From Chara braunii (Eukaryota; Streptophyta; Charophyceae; Charales; Characeae): a stretch of DNA of 36,622 nucleotides. Under the pieces are notes generated by a model that worked only from the letters and a program-made list of their open reading frames with translations, was not told the DNA's origin and ran no database searches. Positions 8,812-18,743 of this stretch are shown in pieces (positions within the stretch are counted from its first letter, which is position 1; the number at the start of each line of letters is the position of its first letter). The DNA lies in contig BFEA01000070.1 of assembly GCA_003427395.1 (NCBI GenBank), positions 3,762,709-3,799,330 on the forward strand. Direction: 5' to 3'. Position numbers and translations under genes: made by a program.

Positions 8812-9405
8812 TCACTTCAATCGGAGCGCAAAGGCGGAAAAAGACAAAACAAGAAAAGGAAAAGAAGGAAGGAAAGCCCCACCTGTTCATCACCTTTGTC
8901 TGCATCCCCGTGTGTCACAAGGACCCACTTGCACGCAGTCAAAACGCAAAGAGGTAAAGAAAAAGAGGAAACTAAACCTGACAGGGAAAGAAAGCCTATC
9001 AGTCAAACAAAGCAAATGACACATCCCACAGATAATCCAATTGCCGCAAAGCAAATAACACATCCCACAGATCAACATTTTTTTTTTCTTCTCTTGTTTT
9101 CCTTTTTTCCTTTTTTCTTTTTTCGGCAATTTGAACTTTCTTTCTTTTGCTTCTTTTTCTTCTTCTTTCTTTAACTCGGTATCTGTCGGTAGTGTCGAAG
9201 ACTTTTATCTGTCCCCACCTCGGCAGATAGGACAGCTACGGTGAGGATGCCGTGGATGTTCACAAGGATACCCAAGGAGAGCTGCGCCAGCACAGCATTC
9301 AGCAGGACGGCTAGTACGAACCATCCCATCAAAACAGTCCTGACGAGGATATGTTGTCCACATGTCAAAAAAACAGGAGGACGTTCATCACAATGCGGCA
9401 TCGAT
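8812..9405 (+). mobile_element. Non-autonomous LTR-like element, internal region copy B
   Basis: Starts at the primer-site-like atcggagcgcaaaggcgg (8820). It carries the cccgtgtgtcacaaggaccc, cacttgcacgcag and aaatgacacatcccacagat blocks, a T/C-rich run, and then the antisense RING-finger segment. It leads directly into an LTR-like hammerhead tail at 9406. Order therefore reads primer site, internal region, RING fragment, LTR-like end. Confidence 0.68.
9185..9401 (-). pseudogene. Captured RING-finger gene fragment, copy 2 (frameshifted)
   Basis: Same segment as 6092-6292. It reads HCDERPPVFLTCGQHIL and then shifts frame: copy 1 has cctgacagaggac where this copy has cctgacgaggat (about 9340-9350), one base fewer. 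The CPICR part remains in the other frame near 9215-9235. The duplicated fragment is therefore free to decay and is not a functional ligase. Confidence 0.7.
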
Positions 9406-9476
9406 ATATACGTCCTCTTCTCCCTCTCTGCCTACGGTTTACCAGGCAGCTCTGTTTGACGATATATATATACATC

Positions 9477-9512
9477 CTAATGAGTCGGTGAAACTCCGAC
9501 GAAACAGTTTGT
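9477..9512 (+). ncRNA. Hammerhead ribozyme remnant B
   Basis: CTAATGA (9477-9483, consensus CTGATGA with G5 changed to A), perfect stem II GTCGG/CCGAC (9484-9488/9496-9500) with loop TGAAACT, then GAAAC (9501-9505) and AGTTTGTCAC. The upstream stem I region is replaced by a TA tract. The changed core base predicts loss of activity. Confidence 0.68.
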
Positions 9513-9718
9513 CACAGCCCCTCGTTTGTTGTAGTCTTCTCCCTCTCTGCCGACGGTTTACCGGGCATTTCCGTTACGACATATATCGTCACAGGTACCT
9601 TGAGGGCAGTGGTTGGTGCCCACCTCAGGGTATTCAGTTGTAGGGCTACTGTTCATGCTTAACCAAAACCGGGGTTAAGGTGGATTATCACTTAGTGTAA
9701 TCAGTTAGGGGATTCTGC

Positions 9719-9776
9719 AGATTGTTTAGGGTTCAGCCTCCTGATAAGTCGGTGAAACTCCGACAAAACATCTTGT
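9719..9776 (+). ncRNA. Type III hammerhead ribozyme remnant C
   Basis: AGATTG (9719-9724, 5' stem III strand), NUH-type triplet GTT (9724-9726), stem I AGG/CCT with a gttcag loop (9728-9739), core CTGATAA (9741-9747, one base off), stem II GTCGG/CCGAC (9748-9752/9760-9764), then AAAAC (9765-9769, consensus GAAAC) and the degenerate 3' stem III strand. The two core changes are G-to-A; the GAAAC one is at a CpG (ACGAAAC to ACAAAAC). Confidence 0.72.
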
Positions 9777-9864
9777 CACAGCCCCTCGTTCGTTGTCCTC
9801 TTCTCCCTCTCTGCCTACGGTTTACCAGGCAGCTCTGTTTGACGATATATATAGATATATTGTC

Positions 9865-10320
9865 ACACTGAATCGGAGCGCAAAAGCGGAAAAAGACAAA
9901 ACAAGAAAACGAAAGAAAAATGGAAAGGAAAGCTCCGCCTGTTCATCACCTCTTACGTACAAGGCCAGCCACGTGGATGACAGGTTGAGCGCAGGCTGCC
10001 CCCATCCCCGTGTGTCACAAGGACCCACTTGCACGCAGCCAAAAGGCAAAGAGGTAAAGCAAAGGAGGAAACCAGACCTCACAGAGGCAAGAGAAAGAGA
10101 AAAAGATCCAATCAAAGAAAAGACAAAGAAGAGGAAGGCCTATCAGTCAAACAAAGCAAATGACACATCCCACAGATAAACCAAGTGCCACTGTCACGAC
10201 AAAGTTTTCTTTTTTTCTCTTTTTCTTTTCGTTTTTTCAACTTTTTCTTTCTTCTTTCTTCAACTCCACATCTGTCGGTAATATCGAAAGCTTTATCTTT
10301 CCTACAATTAATGTTGCTCC
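9865..10320 (+). mobile_element. Non-autonomous LTR-like element, internal region copy C
   Basis: Primer-site-like aatcggagcgcaaaagcgg, then the ggccagccacgtggatgaca, cacttgcacgcagccaaaag and aaatgacacatcccacagat blocks, a T-rich run and catctgtcggtaatatcgaa (also at 9181). This copy lacks the RING fragment, so the captured segment is not universal in the family. Confidence 0.68.
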
Positions 10321-10329
10321 TGACCTGCT

Positions 10330-10420
10330 TGATTATACATATATATATATAACTACCTAGCTACACACACACACATATATATATAAAACTACCTAGCTAC
10401 ACACACATATATATGTATGT
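10330..10420. repeat. TA/CA-rich tandem repeat
   Basis: ctacctagctacacacacac followed by TA runs occurs twice. The reverse complement occurs at 10605-10640, so the minus-strand element between them is bracketed by inverted versions. Confidence 0.75.
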
Positions 10421-10612
10421 GTGTCTTTGCCTTTTGGCTGCGTGCAAGTGGGTCTTTATGACACACGGGGATGGGGGCAGCCAGCGCTCAACCTGTCATC
10501 CACGTGGCTGGCCTTGTACGTAAGAGGTGACGAACAGGTGGGGCTTTCCTTCCTTTTTCTTTCTCTTGTTTTGTCTTTTTCCGCCTTTGCGCTCCGATTT
10601 CCAGTGTGACAA
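10421..10612 (-). mobile_element. LTR-like element fragment, copy D (inverted)
   Basis: Reverse complement of the primer-site-proximal part of copies B and C: tgtcacactgg, atcggagcgcaaaggcgg (minus, around 10600-10583), ttacgtacaaggccagccac, cacttgcacgcagccaaaag. The rest of the element is missing. Confidence 0.68.
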
Positions 10613-10640
10613 TATATATGTGTGTGTGTAGCTAGGTACG

Positions 10641-11020
10641 TACGACGGTAAATGGGAAACTTAGAAAGAGGTACAATGAGTTTCAAGACCTCTGAAACAG
10701 ACCCGGCCGTTTGCATCTGCATGGTGGAGGCAGCCATCTGCATCTTCTTGGTGAAGGCGGCCAGGTGCATTATCTGCATGTGCACGGAGTAGACGGCCGA
10801 ATGCTTCTGCGAGAATAGAAAACTCCTGCGCCTTGGCCGTCTAACATGAACCTTATTATACTGTCCTCCAATTACATCATCTCATGGAGTTCGATTTTAC
10901 GTCAACGAGTTGCATCTCATCCGAGTCGCTGAGGGGACGCGCGCGCGCGCACACACGCACACAAACTTTGGGCAATAAAGGATGGTGAGTCCTTGTCCCG
11001 CTGTCAAATGCATCCCAGGC
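10641..11020. other. Intronic sequence, no gene recognised
   Basis: Contains a loosely repeated ggtg(g/a)aggc(g)gcca(t/g)ctgcat motif (10720-10790) and a cgcgcgcgcgcacacacgca run near 10937. Short open frames carry no domain. Confidence 0.4.
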
Positions 11021-11074
11021 AGACTGCCGAGGTTCAATCTCCTGATGAGTCATGAAAGCCCGACAATACAGTCT
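11021..11074 (+). ncRNA. Type III hammerhead ribozyme remnant D
   Basis: The most complete architecture in the window. 5' stem III AGACTG (11021-11026) pairs perfectly with CAGTCT (11069-11074). The site triplet is GCC (11026-11028, where NUH is expected), stem I is GAGG/TCTC with a TTCAA loop (11029-11041), CTGATGA is intact (11042-11048), stem II is reduced to GTC/GAC with a long loop (11049-11064), and AATAC (11065-11069) stands where GAAAC is expected. The changes at the site and in GAAA predict little or no cleavage. Confidence 0.72.
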
Positions 11075-11130
11075 TGACATGTTCCCAATTTTCATGTGGC
11101 GTTGTTAGCAGCGAACACACACGCACACCC

Positions 11131-11172
11131 CTTCTCATGAGTCCGTGAAAGTCCGACAAAACAGCCTGGCAC
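11131..11172 (+). ncRNA. Hammerhead ribozyme remnant E
   Basis: CTCATGA (11134-11140), GTCCGTGAAAGTCCGAC (stem II region), AAAAC (11158-11162), then AGCCTGGCACAG. It forms a tandem pair with remnant D: both are followed by catga ... tgtgg, gttgt and agcgaaca before CA-rich DNA, with a spacing of about 93 bp. Confidence 0.6.
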
Positions 11173-11211
11173 AGTCATGACTTTTTTGTGGAGAGTTGTA
11201 TAGCGAACATG

Positions 11212-11240
11212 ACCACACACACACACACGCGCGCGCGCCA
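11212..11240. repeat. (CA)n/(CG)n tract
   Basis: acacacacacacgcgcgcgcgcc, close to the splice donor of the TBC1D19-like gene. Confidence 0.85.
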
Positions 11241-11284
11241 ACATGCGGACGGATGGCGGTCTGTGATTTCTCCTTTTCTCTCAC

Positions 11285-13424
11285 CTTGGGAGCTGATGAC
11301 ATGCAGCTTGCAGAAATGTCTGGCATAGAGTGCCCTGGTGCAGAAGTAGATCTCTGACTTGGACACGAACAAGTAGCAGACTGGAGCAGCGTAAAGCACC
11401 AGCCCAGAAAATGGGATCACACCAGACGGGGGATAGCGGGTCCTTCCGGTGACCGGGTCTCCTCCGCCAGAGCCGAGGAATTTGCCCACCCCTGGTGGAA
11501 GGCGCCGTCTGGAACGCGATGAAACCTCCCTCACATCCACCTCCCTTCCCAGTGTGCCATCTTTACCGTACTCCTCGTCTTGCCCGACCACTCCGTCTCT
11601 ATTGCTACTTCCACGATACATTCGCTGCGCGCCAAAAGGGCCGCCAAAGCTGGACGAGAAGGTCCCCCCCTTCATATCCGCGGCGACCCCCGCGCGCCTC
11701 ACGGCGGGGCGTGCTGGCACCCTTGCCCCCTCCTCCTCATCAAAGTAGATCGAAGGATGAGGAGCGATGGCACAGATGTCCGACAGAAACTTGTCCCTCG
11801 TCATAGCCAGCATCACTACACGCAAAGCGTCCTCGAACACGAAGTAACGCGCATCATCGGCAATATCATGGACGTCAACCCCCGCGAAGGTATCAGTGAG
11901 CATTCCCTGCCGCTCAACATGGCCACACAAACGCTCAAACTCCTCTTCCAAAGCCTCTCTCGTTCCACCTCCCCATCCTCCCCCTCCTCCCCCTGCTCCC
12001 CCTTCACCCCGCTCGGCAGTTGAAACGGTCCTACCACCCGCCTTGGAGGAAGAAGAGGAGGACGGCAAGTCCTCCATCCCCAAAGCGACACACCATGTGC
12101 GCGCCCGCAGCGATGCTGGCACTCCCTGGCGAGCGAAAATCCTACACCGGGCTACCGATCCCGACGCCACCTCAGCTTCTCCCAATTCCATTCGCCGCTC
12201 TCGGAACCACGGGTGCAAAGCATCGTCCACGCCTATCTGTCGATGCTCAAGTGCTAGCTCCCTGAACTTTCGCCGAAGATCCTTGATCTTGGGAATGTCA
12301 TATCTCAGCGTCACTCGGACAACTCCCGACCCCGACGCGAACTTCTTCGCCTTCTTCTCCCTCCTCTCTGGCCTACAAGTCGAGGGGGGGGATGAGGAGG
12401 AGGAAGATGACGCTTGCTCCTGAGGGTCCCTGATGCAGACCATGGCGTTGTACAGGTCCACAGCGTTATACACGGCCACGTATTCGCCTTCATCTACTAG
12501 CGATTGCGCTCGCGCGAGGCGATCCGATGGTCGAGATGAATCTGCATCTGGCGGCGGAGGCCTGACGCTGCCAATCAACCGTATCTTAGTCTCGGCGCTT
12601 AGGCGTAGTATCCGTCTCTTCACTCGAGAATGCCACTGCCGCCGCGCGTGCGCAATCGCAGGAACCGGGTCATAGGACGAAGCGATCGCTTGATCAATAT
12701 GAGCCAAAGGACGCGGCGGCGGCGGCGGTGGTGGTGGTACTGGAGAAGGAGAGGAGAACACCACTCCTCCCCTTCCTCCTCCTCCTCCTCCTCGTGCTCT
12801 TCCCTCTCCCAACCTCCACTCACACCCTCCTGTTTCCCCCACTACCCGATTGGACAAGCACCCCAGCCCTCCCACACAGGCAGCGTTATCAACCACACCA
12901 CCGCGCTGCGACTCTCCATTACTCTCGGTGAGAGGTTGACGACAACGACAACCCAGGGTACTGTTTCTGTTGCTTGCCGCCTCCATGGCGCCGAATCGGG
13001 CCCCTCCCTGACTCCGCGGATCCGTCCAAGTGTAGCCCATCCTATACGATTCCTCTCTCTCTTCGAGCAGCTTCATCTGGTCATAGGCTCGAAAAGCGCA
13101 GTTCTTTAGCCGTGGAGCGAATCCTAAGCCTTGCAGCAGCTGTCGGACAACTTTCGGCATTTCCTGAGCTCTGTATCGAGGATTGATAAGCTCCAGGAGG
13201 ACCGTTTCTTTGGCCCGTTTGAGTTCCACATCGTCCTCGAGGGCACGCAGCACTCGCTCGACCGCCGATTGACGTGCACTGTCCCACACTCTCTTAGTCA
13301 AAACTTCTTCAGATCGTTGATCTTCTACCTCCGCAGCAGAAGACCTGGCCTCTCCGTCCACCAGCAGCGTGCTGGTGGAGAATTCCACAGGTGGAAGTTG
13401 CTCTGCACCTGGCCCATCCGACAT
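11285..13424 (-). CDS. TBC1D19-like Rab-GAP-family protein, 5' exon
   Basis: A long open frame. The in-frame ATG at 13424 (MSDGPGAEQ) is the preferred start; a more upstream ATG at 13508 would add 28 residues. Numbered from the 13508 ATG, the features in order are: a helical charged N-terminus (about 50-170); a Gly/Pro/Ser low-complexity insert with a proline run (about 180-275); an AVDLYNAMVCIRDPQE segment near 350; KDLRRKFRELALEHRQIGVD and RQGVPASLRARTWCVALG (about 410-480), the start of the TBC fold; YFVFEDALRVVMLAMTRD (about 545-565); and GVIPFSGLVLYAAPVCYLF through FCKLHVISSQ (about 695-741). The exon ends CAAG|GTGAGA. The classical IxxDxxR and YxQ finger motifs are not evident. It is longer than the roughly 526-residue animal protein because of low-complexity inserts. 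Further internal introns cannot be excluded. Confidence 0.82.
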
Positions 13425-13508
13425 GACCGTTAGGCTGGATACAGCATGGATGGACAACGGAGCAGACGTCGCACAAGGAGGCGTCTCCCGGCAGCCAGCC
13501 CTGTACAA

Positions 13509-14240
13509 CGTGATGGAAATCCGCCTGCTTTCAGGATCGCGAACCGTCCTCCGCCTTTACATGGCATTTGCCCTGTTTCCCGCTGGCAATGTTTATGCGT
13601 ACCGATGATCTCAGTGCCTGCCAAGCTCACTGTGGAAGTCATACAGCAAGCGAGACGATTGCAGGCACAGCGCCGTCGGAAGACCAGGAAGAAAGCTCCC
13701 AAACTCTTTCTTTGCACGCCACGTGTTCGTCATGAACGCCGCAATGGTCGTTGTCAGCACAGTGCAGCTCGGCCGCCGCCCTGCCATCTACTCGTACATT
13801 AACCGTCGAGTCGAGTTGACAGGTCCGCAATCACAATGAGCTTATTTATAATCGTCAAAGAAAAATCCGTCCAGCCCTTGAGCTGGCCACGTATATCATC
13901 AACACCCCAGCTGCAGCTGGAGAGAGATGTGGCAGACACGAACAACCAGACCAAGAGCAGCGGAGCACGGCTAATGAAGACGAAAAAGGGGAGAACAGAG
14001 GAGGAGAACGTTGTACAGCGAATGAAGTAGGGCCTCCCCACACCAGAGTTTGGCTGTCGCCACACGGCCTCTCGAAACTCTGAACCAAAAAAAAAAAAAC
14101 CTCTGAAGAGTCTGAACAAGAACAAAAATCCAGAGCTGTCAGAATTGATCTTCAAGAGGGAACTCTTGAAACTGACATACCGCGAAGTCGCGGGCCCGCA
14201 GCCCGTCGCGGCCCCAGGAAGCCGGAAGCAGGTGAGGAAA
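13509..14240. other. Upstream region of the TBC1D19-like gene (possible 5' UTR/promoter)
   Basis: Lies 5' of the minus-strand start. No clear coding domain on either strand. An 8-bp perfect hairpin TTCAAGAG-GGAA-CTCTTGAA is at 14151-14170. No promoter element can be assigned with confidence. Confidence 0.4.
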
Positions 14241-14745
14241 CAGGCGTGATCACTACCCAGAACAGGTATGCGTGTTTTACCCCGACAACATGTGGGGTTT
14301 GCCGAACACATGAGTCCGGTATGTTAGTTCGTAATGTGAGTTGCTATGTGTGCCTGTGTCTGCGTAACGGCCGGATTTGCGGGATGCTTGCAAGGAGACG
14401 TTTATTTTCTGTCTCCAGTTTTCTGCCAACCGTCCAATCTCGGGAATACTTGCGCCGGTGTCCCGTGGTGATGACTATGGGCGAGCGGGCCGCGAAACAT
14501 GCAGTTTTTGTCATGCTTGTCCTGGCCTTCTGTGTTGAAGAGCGTGGGTGACGGAAGGTGGTCTTTTGTGGGTGAAGAAATTGATGCGAATTGTTTGTAA
14601 GATGTTGTTCACACATAAAATATGTTGCATTGTAGCAGAAGGGAATGCCAGTTTTTTTGTCAGAGAGTGTGGTGCGAGTTTTGTCAATGAAGGGCAACAG
14701 TATGGCAGTTCCTTTTTCATGTGTCGTAGCATGTTTCTCAGCTGC
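14241..14745. other. No gene recognised
   Basis: Overlapping short frames on both strands; none has a recognisable domain or signal. Confidence 0.35.
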
Positions 14746-15345
14746 CAACTGTAGTGAGTGTCCGTGTAATCAGCGATGCGGATTTGAGCAAAGTTTTGTG
14801 GCATCTGAGAGACGCGTGTCATCATGAGGTTGGGACACGAAGTTGGGATCATGTTCGGCAGAGGGTTTGTAGAAGCATTTTGTTCTTGTATTTTCGGTTC
14901 ACAGGCTTGGTCTTGTCGGAAATTGTTGTCAATTGTTTGTAACATGTTGTTCAGACATATGGATTTGTAGAGTCTATGATTAGCCTGGTGTCATTCATGA
15001 TCCATCAGCCATTGATAAGCAATTCATCAAAGAGGCAATTCTTTGGAGCAGTTGAGATGGCAGTTGTTGATGGGGGACACTCCCAGGCGTTGTAGCATGT
15101 TTGCCAGCCGCAAACTGCAGGAAGTGCATGTGTAATCAGCGACGTGGATATGAGTAAAGTTTTGTGGCATCTGAGAGACCTGTGGCATCATGAGGCCGAT
15201 GTGTGCATTCGTAGAGTCTATGATTTGCCTGGTGTCATTCATGATCGATCAGCCATTGATAAGCAATTGATCAAAGAGGCAATTCTTTAGAGCAGTTGAG
15301 ATGGCAGTTGTTGATGGGGGACACATTTTGCAAGCTTGGAGAGGA
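14746..15345. repeat. Local tandem duplications (unit about 240 bp)
   Basis: agtgcatgtgtaatcagcga, agttttgtggcatctgagag, ccatcagccattgataagca, attcatcaaagaggcaattc and gttgatgggggacac recur at about 14755-15080 and 15120-15325. The last three also occur in the larger units starting at 15514 and 17268. Confidence 0.8.
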
Positions 15346-16404
15346 AGTCAGGATTGTGTATATATTTATAGGATGACTTTATGTAATAGAATAATAAATA
15401 GTTATATTTTATGACTATTTCTATGCTGTATATTCACAAATCATATTTGTATTCTCTAGAGGGAATATGTCATAGGACATATAAAATACCGGCTACAAAT
15501 TCGATGACGGCATGTGGCGAACCGAAAACCGGATGCGAGCATTCGTCGACGGCGCGCGGGACTGCTCAGCCGATGGCAGTGACAGACAGTCATCAGCAGG
15601 CAGGTTTGTAGGAAGAAGGGCAGTATGTGTGCATGTGTGTGTGTGTGTTGTCATTTGTTGACCATCAGCCAATGATAAGCATAAAGCAGTTGTGATGTTG
15701 TCGATCTTCGGCCAGCATTCTGTATGTGTTGTGGCATGGGGCAACCGAAGCAGCCGGGTTCAGAAAAACTGGCCAATGCATCAGAAGCAGCATTATTCTT
15801 CGATTTTCAGCTTTTTACTTGTATCCAGTTGCCAGTGAATGGGAAGAATGGCAGGCATTGGTAGGGAGGATGGCAGAGAGGCAAGGACACATCAGGAGGT
15901 AGGTTTGAGTCTATGATTTGTTTGTTGTCATTCATGACCCATCAGTTATTGGTAAGCAATTCATCAAAGAGGCAATTCCTCGGAGTTGTTAAGACGGCAG
16001 TTGTTGATGGGGGGCACATTGTGCAAGCTTGTCTCCTGAGGAAACATGGTATAGTATATATGACAGCATCAGAGACCATGTCATGCGGATCAGTCTTTGC
16101 CTCTCTTTCCCGGTTCCATTGTCTCAGAGATATCAGCGGATTTTTTTTATCTATCAAATCGAAAATTGGACGTAAGCATTCATCAACCATGTGTGACACT
16201 GTATGGTGAGATGTACAGATGTCGGGAGGCATGCGAGCAGGAAGATGGGCAGACCAACGACTCAGTATGAGGAAGCCGGGAAGACATGGAGGCAATCATG
16301 CAGCCAGGTGGTATGAGGAATGTTGTCCAGTAGGCAGGAAGGCAGGAAGGGTGGCAGCGAAGCAGGGCGGCAGGCAGTCATATGTAGAGAGGCGGACAGC
16401 TACA

Positions 16405-16406
<2 letters not shown>

Positions 16407-16469
<63 letters not shown>

Positions 16470-16499
16470 CGGACAGTTACATGTATGCGTGTGTGTGTG

Positions 16500-16580
<81 letters not shown>

Positions 16581-16605
16581 NNNNNNNNNNNNNNNNNNNN
16601 NNNNN

Positions 16606-16659
<54 letters not shown>

Positions 16660-16705
16660 AGAGAGAGAGAGATAGAGAGATAGAGAGAGAGAGAAAGAGA
16701 GAAGA
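16407..16705. repeat. (GT)n and (GA)n microsatellites with a 25-base gap
   Basis: (GT)n at about 16408-16452, (GA)n, a short unique spacer, then (GA)n from 16503 with N at 16581-16605 and continuing to about 16705. The true length of the array is unknown because of the gap. Confidence 0.97.
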
Positions 16706-16964
16706 TGAACTGTGGTAAGTGTTTGTGAAATCAGCAAGTAGGATGTGATCAAATGCTTATGGCATCCAAGAGACGTGTGGCATCATTGGACTATTGTATG
16801 AAATTGTAGAGTTCATTATTTGTCTATTGTTATTCAGCATGCACCAGCTATTGATGAGCAACTCATCAGAGAAGCAACAACATGCAAGATGTGAAGGCAG
16901 GAGAAAGTTGCTGAGCAGTTCAGATGGCATCTCTTGATAGGGAACATATTCCGTAAGCTCGGGC

Positions 16965-17208
16965 ATGAAGATGGCGTCATGCCCGACGTACGGCGCCCAT
17001 AAGTACTTTGTCGTTGTACCTCTAATCTATCTTGTTGCGGCTTTGTCCGTATGCTGAACCGAACTGGCAGATACCAATCTGAGCTCGTTAGATAATGTTG
17101 ATTTCATGAAGTGCACGGATAATGAAACCGGTGTGCGGACAATTTCGTGCACAAATAGGAGCAGCAAAATCGCGGTCATCCAGAAACAAACTGCCAAAGC
17201 GGAATGAT
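16965..17208 (+). pseudogene. Copy of the signal-peptide-like ORF with premature stop
   Basis: Corresponds to 18744-18986 in unit 2. Codon 31, GGA in unit 2, falls at a TGA here (17055-17057), cutting the frame to 30 residues. The rest aligns to aaactgccaaagcggaatga. Either this copy is broken or neither copy codes for protein. Confidence 0.5.
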
Positions 17209-18336
17209 GTGGTTCCAGCATAACACGGGAGCGAAGAAATAGCCCCAAGGGGGAAAAAAAAAAATGTGGCGAACCGAAAACTGGGTGCGAGCATTCGTCG
17301 ACGGCGCGCGGGACTGCTGAGCCGATGGCAGTGACAGACAGTCATCGGCAGGCAGGTTTGTAGAAAGAAGGGCAAACCAAGCAGCTAGTATGAGGAAGGG
17401 TCAGCAGCAGGCAGCCTGAGGAGGCGCCGGCTAAAGCAGATAGGCCGACATGGGGATAAGTAGACAGAGATAGAAAGGCAGAAGAGCACTGGAAGTCATA
17501 TTTGAGGAGGCCGAAAGGAATGTGGGAAGACATGTAGGCAACCATTTGTTTACGTCATGTATGTGAGTGTGTGCGTGTGTATGAGTGTGTGCGTGGCCAA
17601 TGATAAGCATAAAGCAGTTTTGATGTTGTCGATCTTCAACCAGCATTCTGTATGTGTTGTGGCATGGGGCAACTGAAGCAGCCGGACTCAGAAAAACTGG
17701 CCAATGCATCAGAAGCAGCATCATTCTTCGATTTTCAGTTTTTTACTTGTATCCGATTGCCATTGAATGGGAAGAATGATAGGCATTGGTAGGGAGGATG
17801 GCAGAGAGGCAAGGACACATCGGGAGGTAGGTTTGAGTCTATGATTTGTTTGTTGTCATTCATGACCCATCAGTTATTGGTAAGCAATTCATCAAAGAGG
17901 CAATTCTTCAACGTTGTTAAGACGACAGTTGTTGATGGGGGGCACATTATGCAAGCTTGTCTCCTGAGGAAACATGGTATAGTATATATGACAGCATCAG
18001 AGACCATGTCATGCGGACCAATCTTTGCCTCTCTTTCCCAGTTCCATTGTCTCAGAGATATCAACGGATTTTTTTTATCTATCAAATCAAAAATTGGACG
18101 TAAGCATTCATCAACCATGTGTGACACTGTATGGTGAGATGTACAGATGTCGGGAGGCAGGCGAGCAGGAAGATGGGCAGACCAACGACTCAGCACGAGG
18201 AAGCCGGGAAGACATGGAGGCAATCATGCAGCCAGGTGGTATGAGAAATGTTGTCCAGTAGGCAGGAAGGGTGGAAGGGTGGCAGCAAAGCAGGGCGGTA
18301 AGCAGTCATATGTAGAGAGGTGGACAGCTACATGTA

Positions 18337-18343
<7 letters not shown>

Positions 18344-18394
<51 letters not shown>

Positions 18395-18441
18395 GCGGAC
18401 AACTACATGTATGCGTGTGTGTGTGTGCGTGCGCACGCGCG

Positions 18442-18479
<38 letters not shown>

Positions 18480-18482
18480 AAG
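18344..18482. repeat. (GT)n, (GA)n and (CG)n microsatellites
   Basis: Simple repeats at the position matching the gapped microsatellite of unit 1. Confidence 0.93.
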
Positions 18483-18743
18483 ATGAACTGTGGTAAGTGT
18501 CTGTGAAATCAGCAAGCAGGATGTGATCAAATGCTTATGGCATCCAAGAGAAGTGTGGCATCATTGGACTACTGTATGAAATTGTAGAGCTCATGATTTG
18601 TCTATTGTTATTCAGCATGCACCAACTATTTGATGAGCAACTCATCAGAGAAGCAACAACATGCAAGACATGAAGGCAGGAGAAAGCTGCTGAGCAGTTC
18701 AGATGGTATCTCTTGACAGGGGACATATTCCGTAAGCTCGGAC

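Larger units (their letters stand above)
9406..9860 (+). mobile_element. Hammerhead-type LTR-like repeat cluster (copies B and C)
   Basis: The order is: tail (ctccctctctgcctacggtt ... gacgatata) at 9413-9470, core B (9477-9505), tail (9506-9580), a 150-bp lead-in (9595-9740), core C (9741-9769), tail (9770-9850), then tgtcacactgaatcggagcgc. The lead-in shares ggggttaaggtgg(a/g)ttatcac with the minus-strand copy at 31690-31865. The arrangement ribozyme in LTR followed by a tRNA-Met-type primer site is that of retrozymes. Confidence 0.72.
4135..11284 (-). other. 7150-bp phase-1 intron of the TBC1D19-like gene
   Basis: The donor AAG|GTGAGA (GT at 11284-11283) and acceptor TTACAG| (AG at 4136-4135) join the two TBC exons in frame. 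The intron holds a (CT)n tract, several hammerhead-type LTR-like repeats, RING-finger fragments and a NUMT. Almost all the insertions of the left half of the window lie inside it. Confidence 0.8.
15514..17266. repeat. Large tandem duplication, unit 1
   Basis: From gtggcgaaccgaaaac to the A-rich stretch before 17268. It shares with unit 2, in order: attcgtcgacggcgcgcggg, ccaatgataagcataaagca, cttcgattttcag, gagtctatgatttgtttgtt, a 98-codon open frame, GT/GA microsatellites, and catgcccgacgtacggcgcc. Both strands of the 98-codon segment (15913-16209) stay open in both units, and the differences between units are mostly amino-acid-changing, so I do not call it a gene. Confidence 0.85.

Noticed and set aside
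11449-13109. Plus-strand frames of 80-175 codons
   Set aside because: Antisense shadows of the GC-rich TBC1D19-like exon; rich in Pro/Ser/Arg and without domains.
13799-14311. 170-codon minus-strand frame upstream of the TBC1D19-like gene
   Set aside because: No family recognised, low-complexity FLFLFRLFRGFFFF stretch, and no duplication or conservation to support it.
16219-16752. Arg/Glu and Ser/Leu repeat proteins across the gapped microsatellite
   Set aside because: Translations of (GA)n/(GT)n and of N; not genes.
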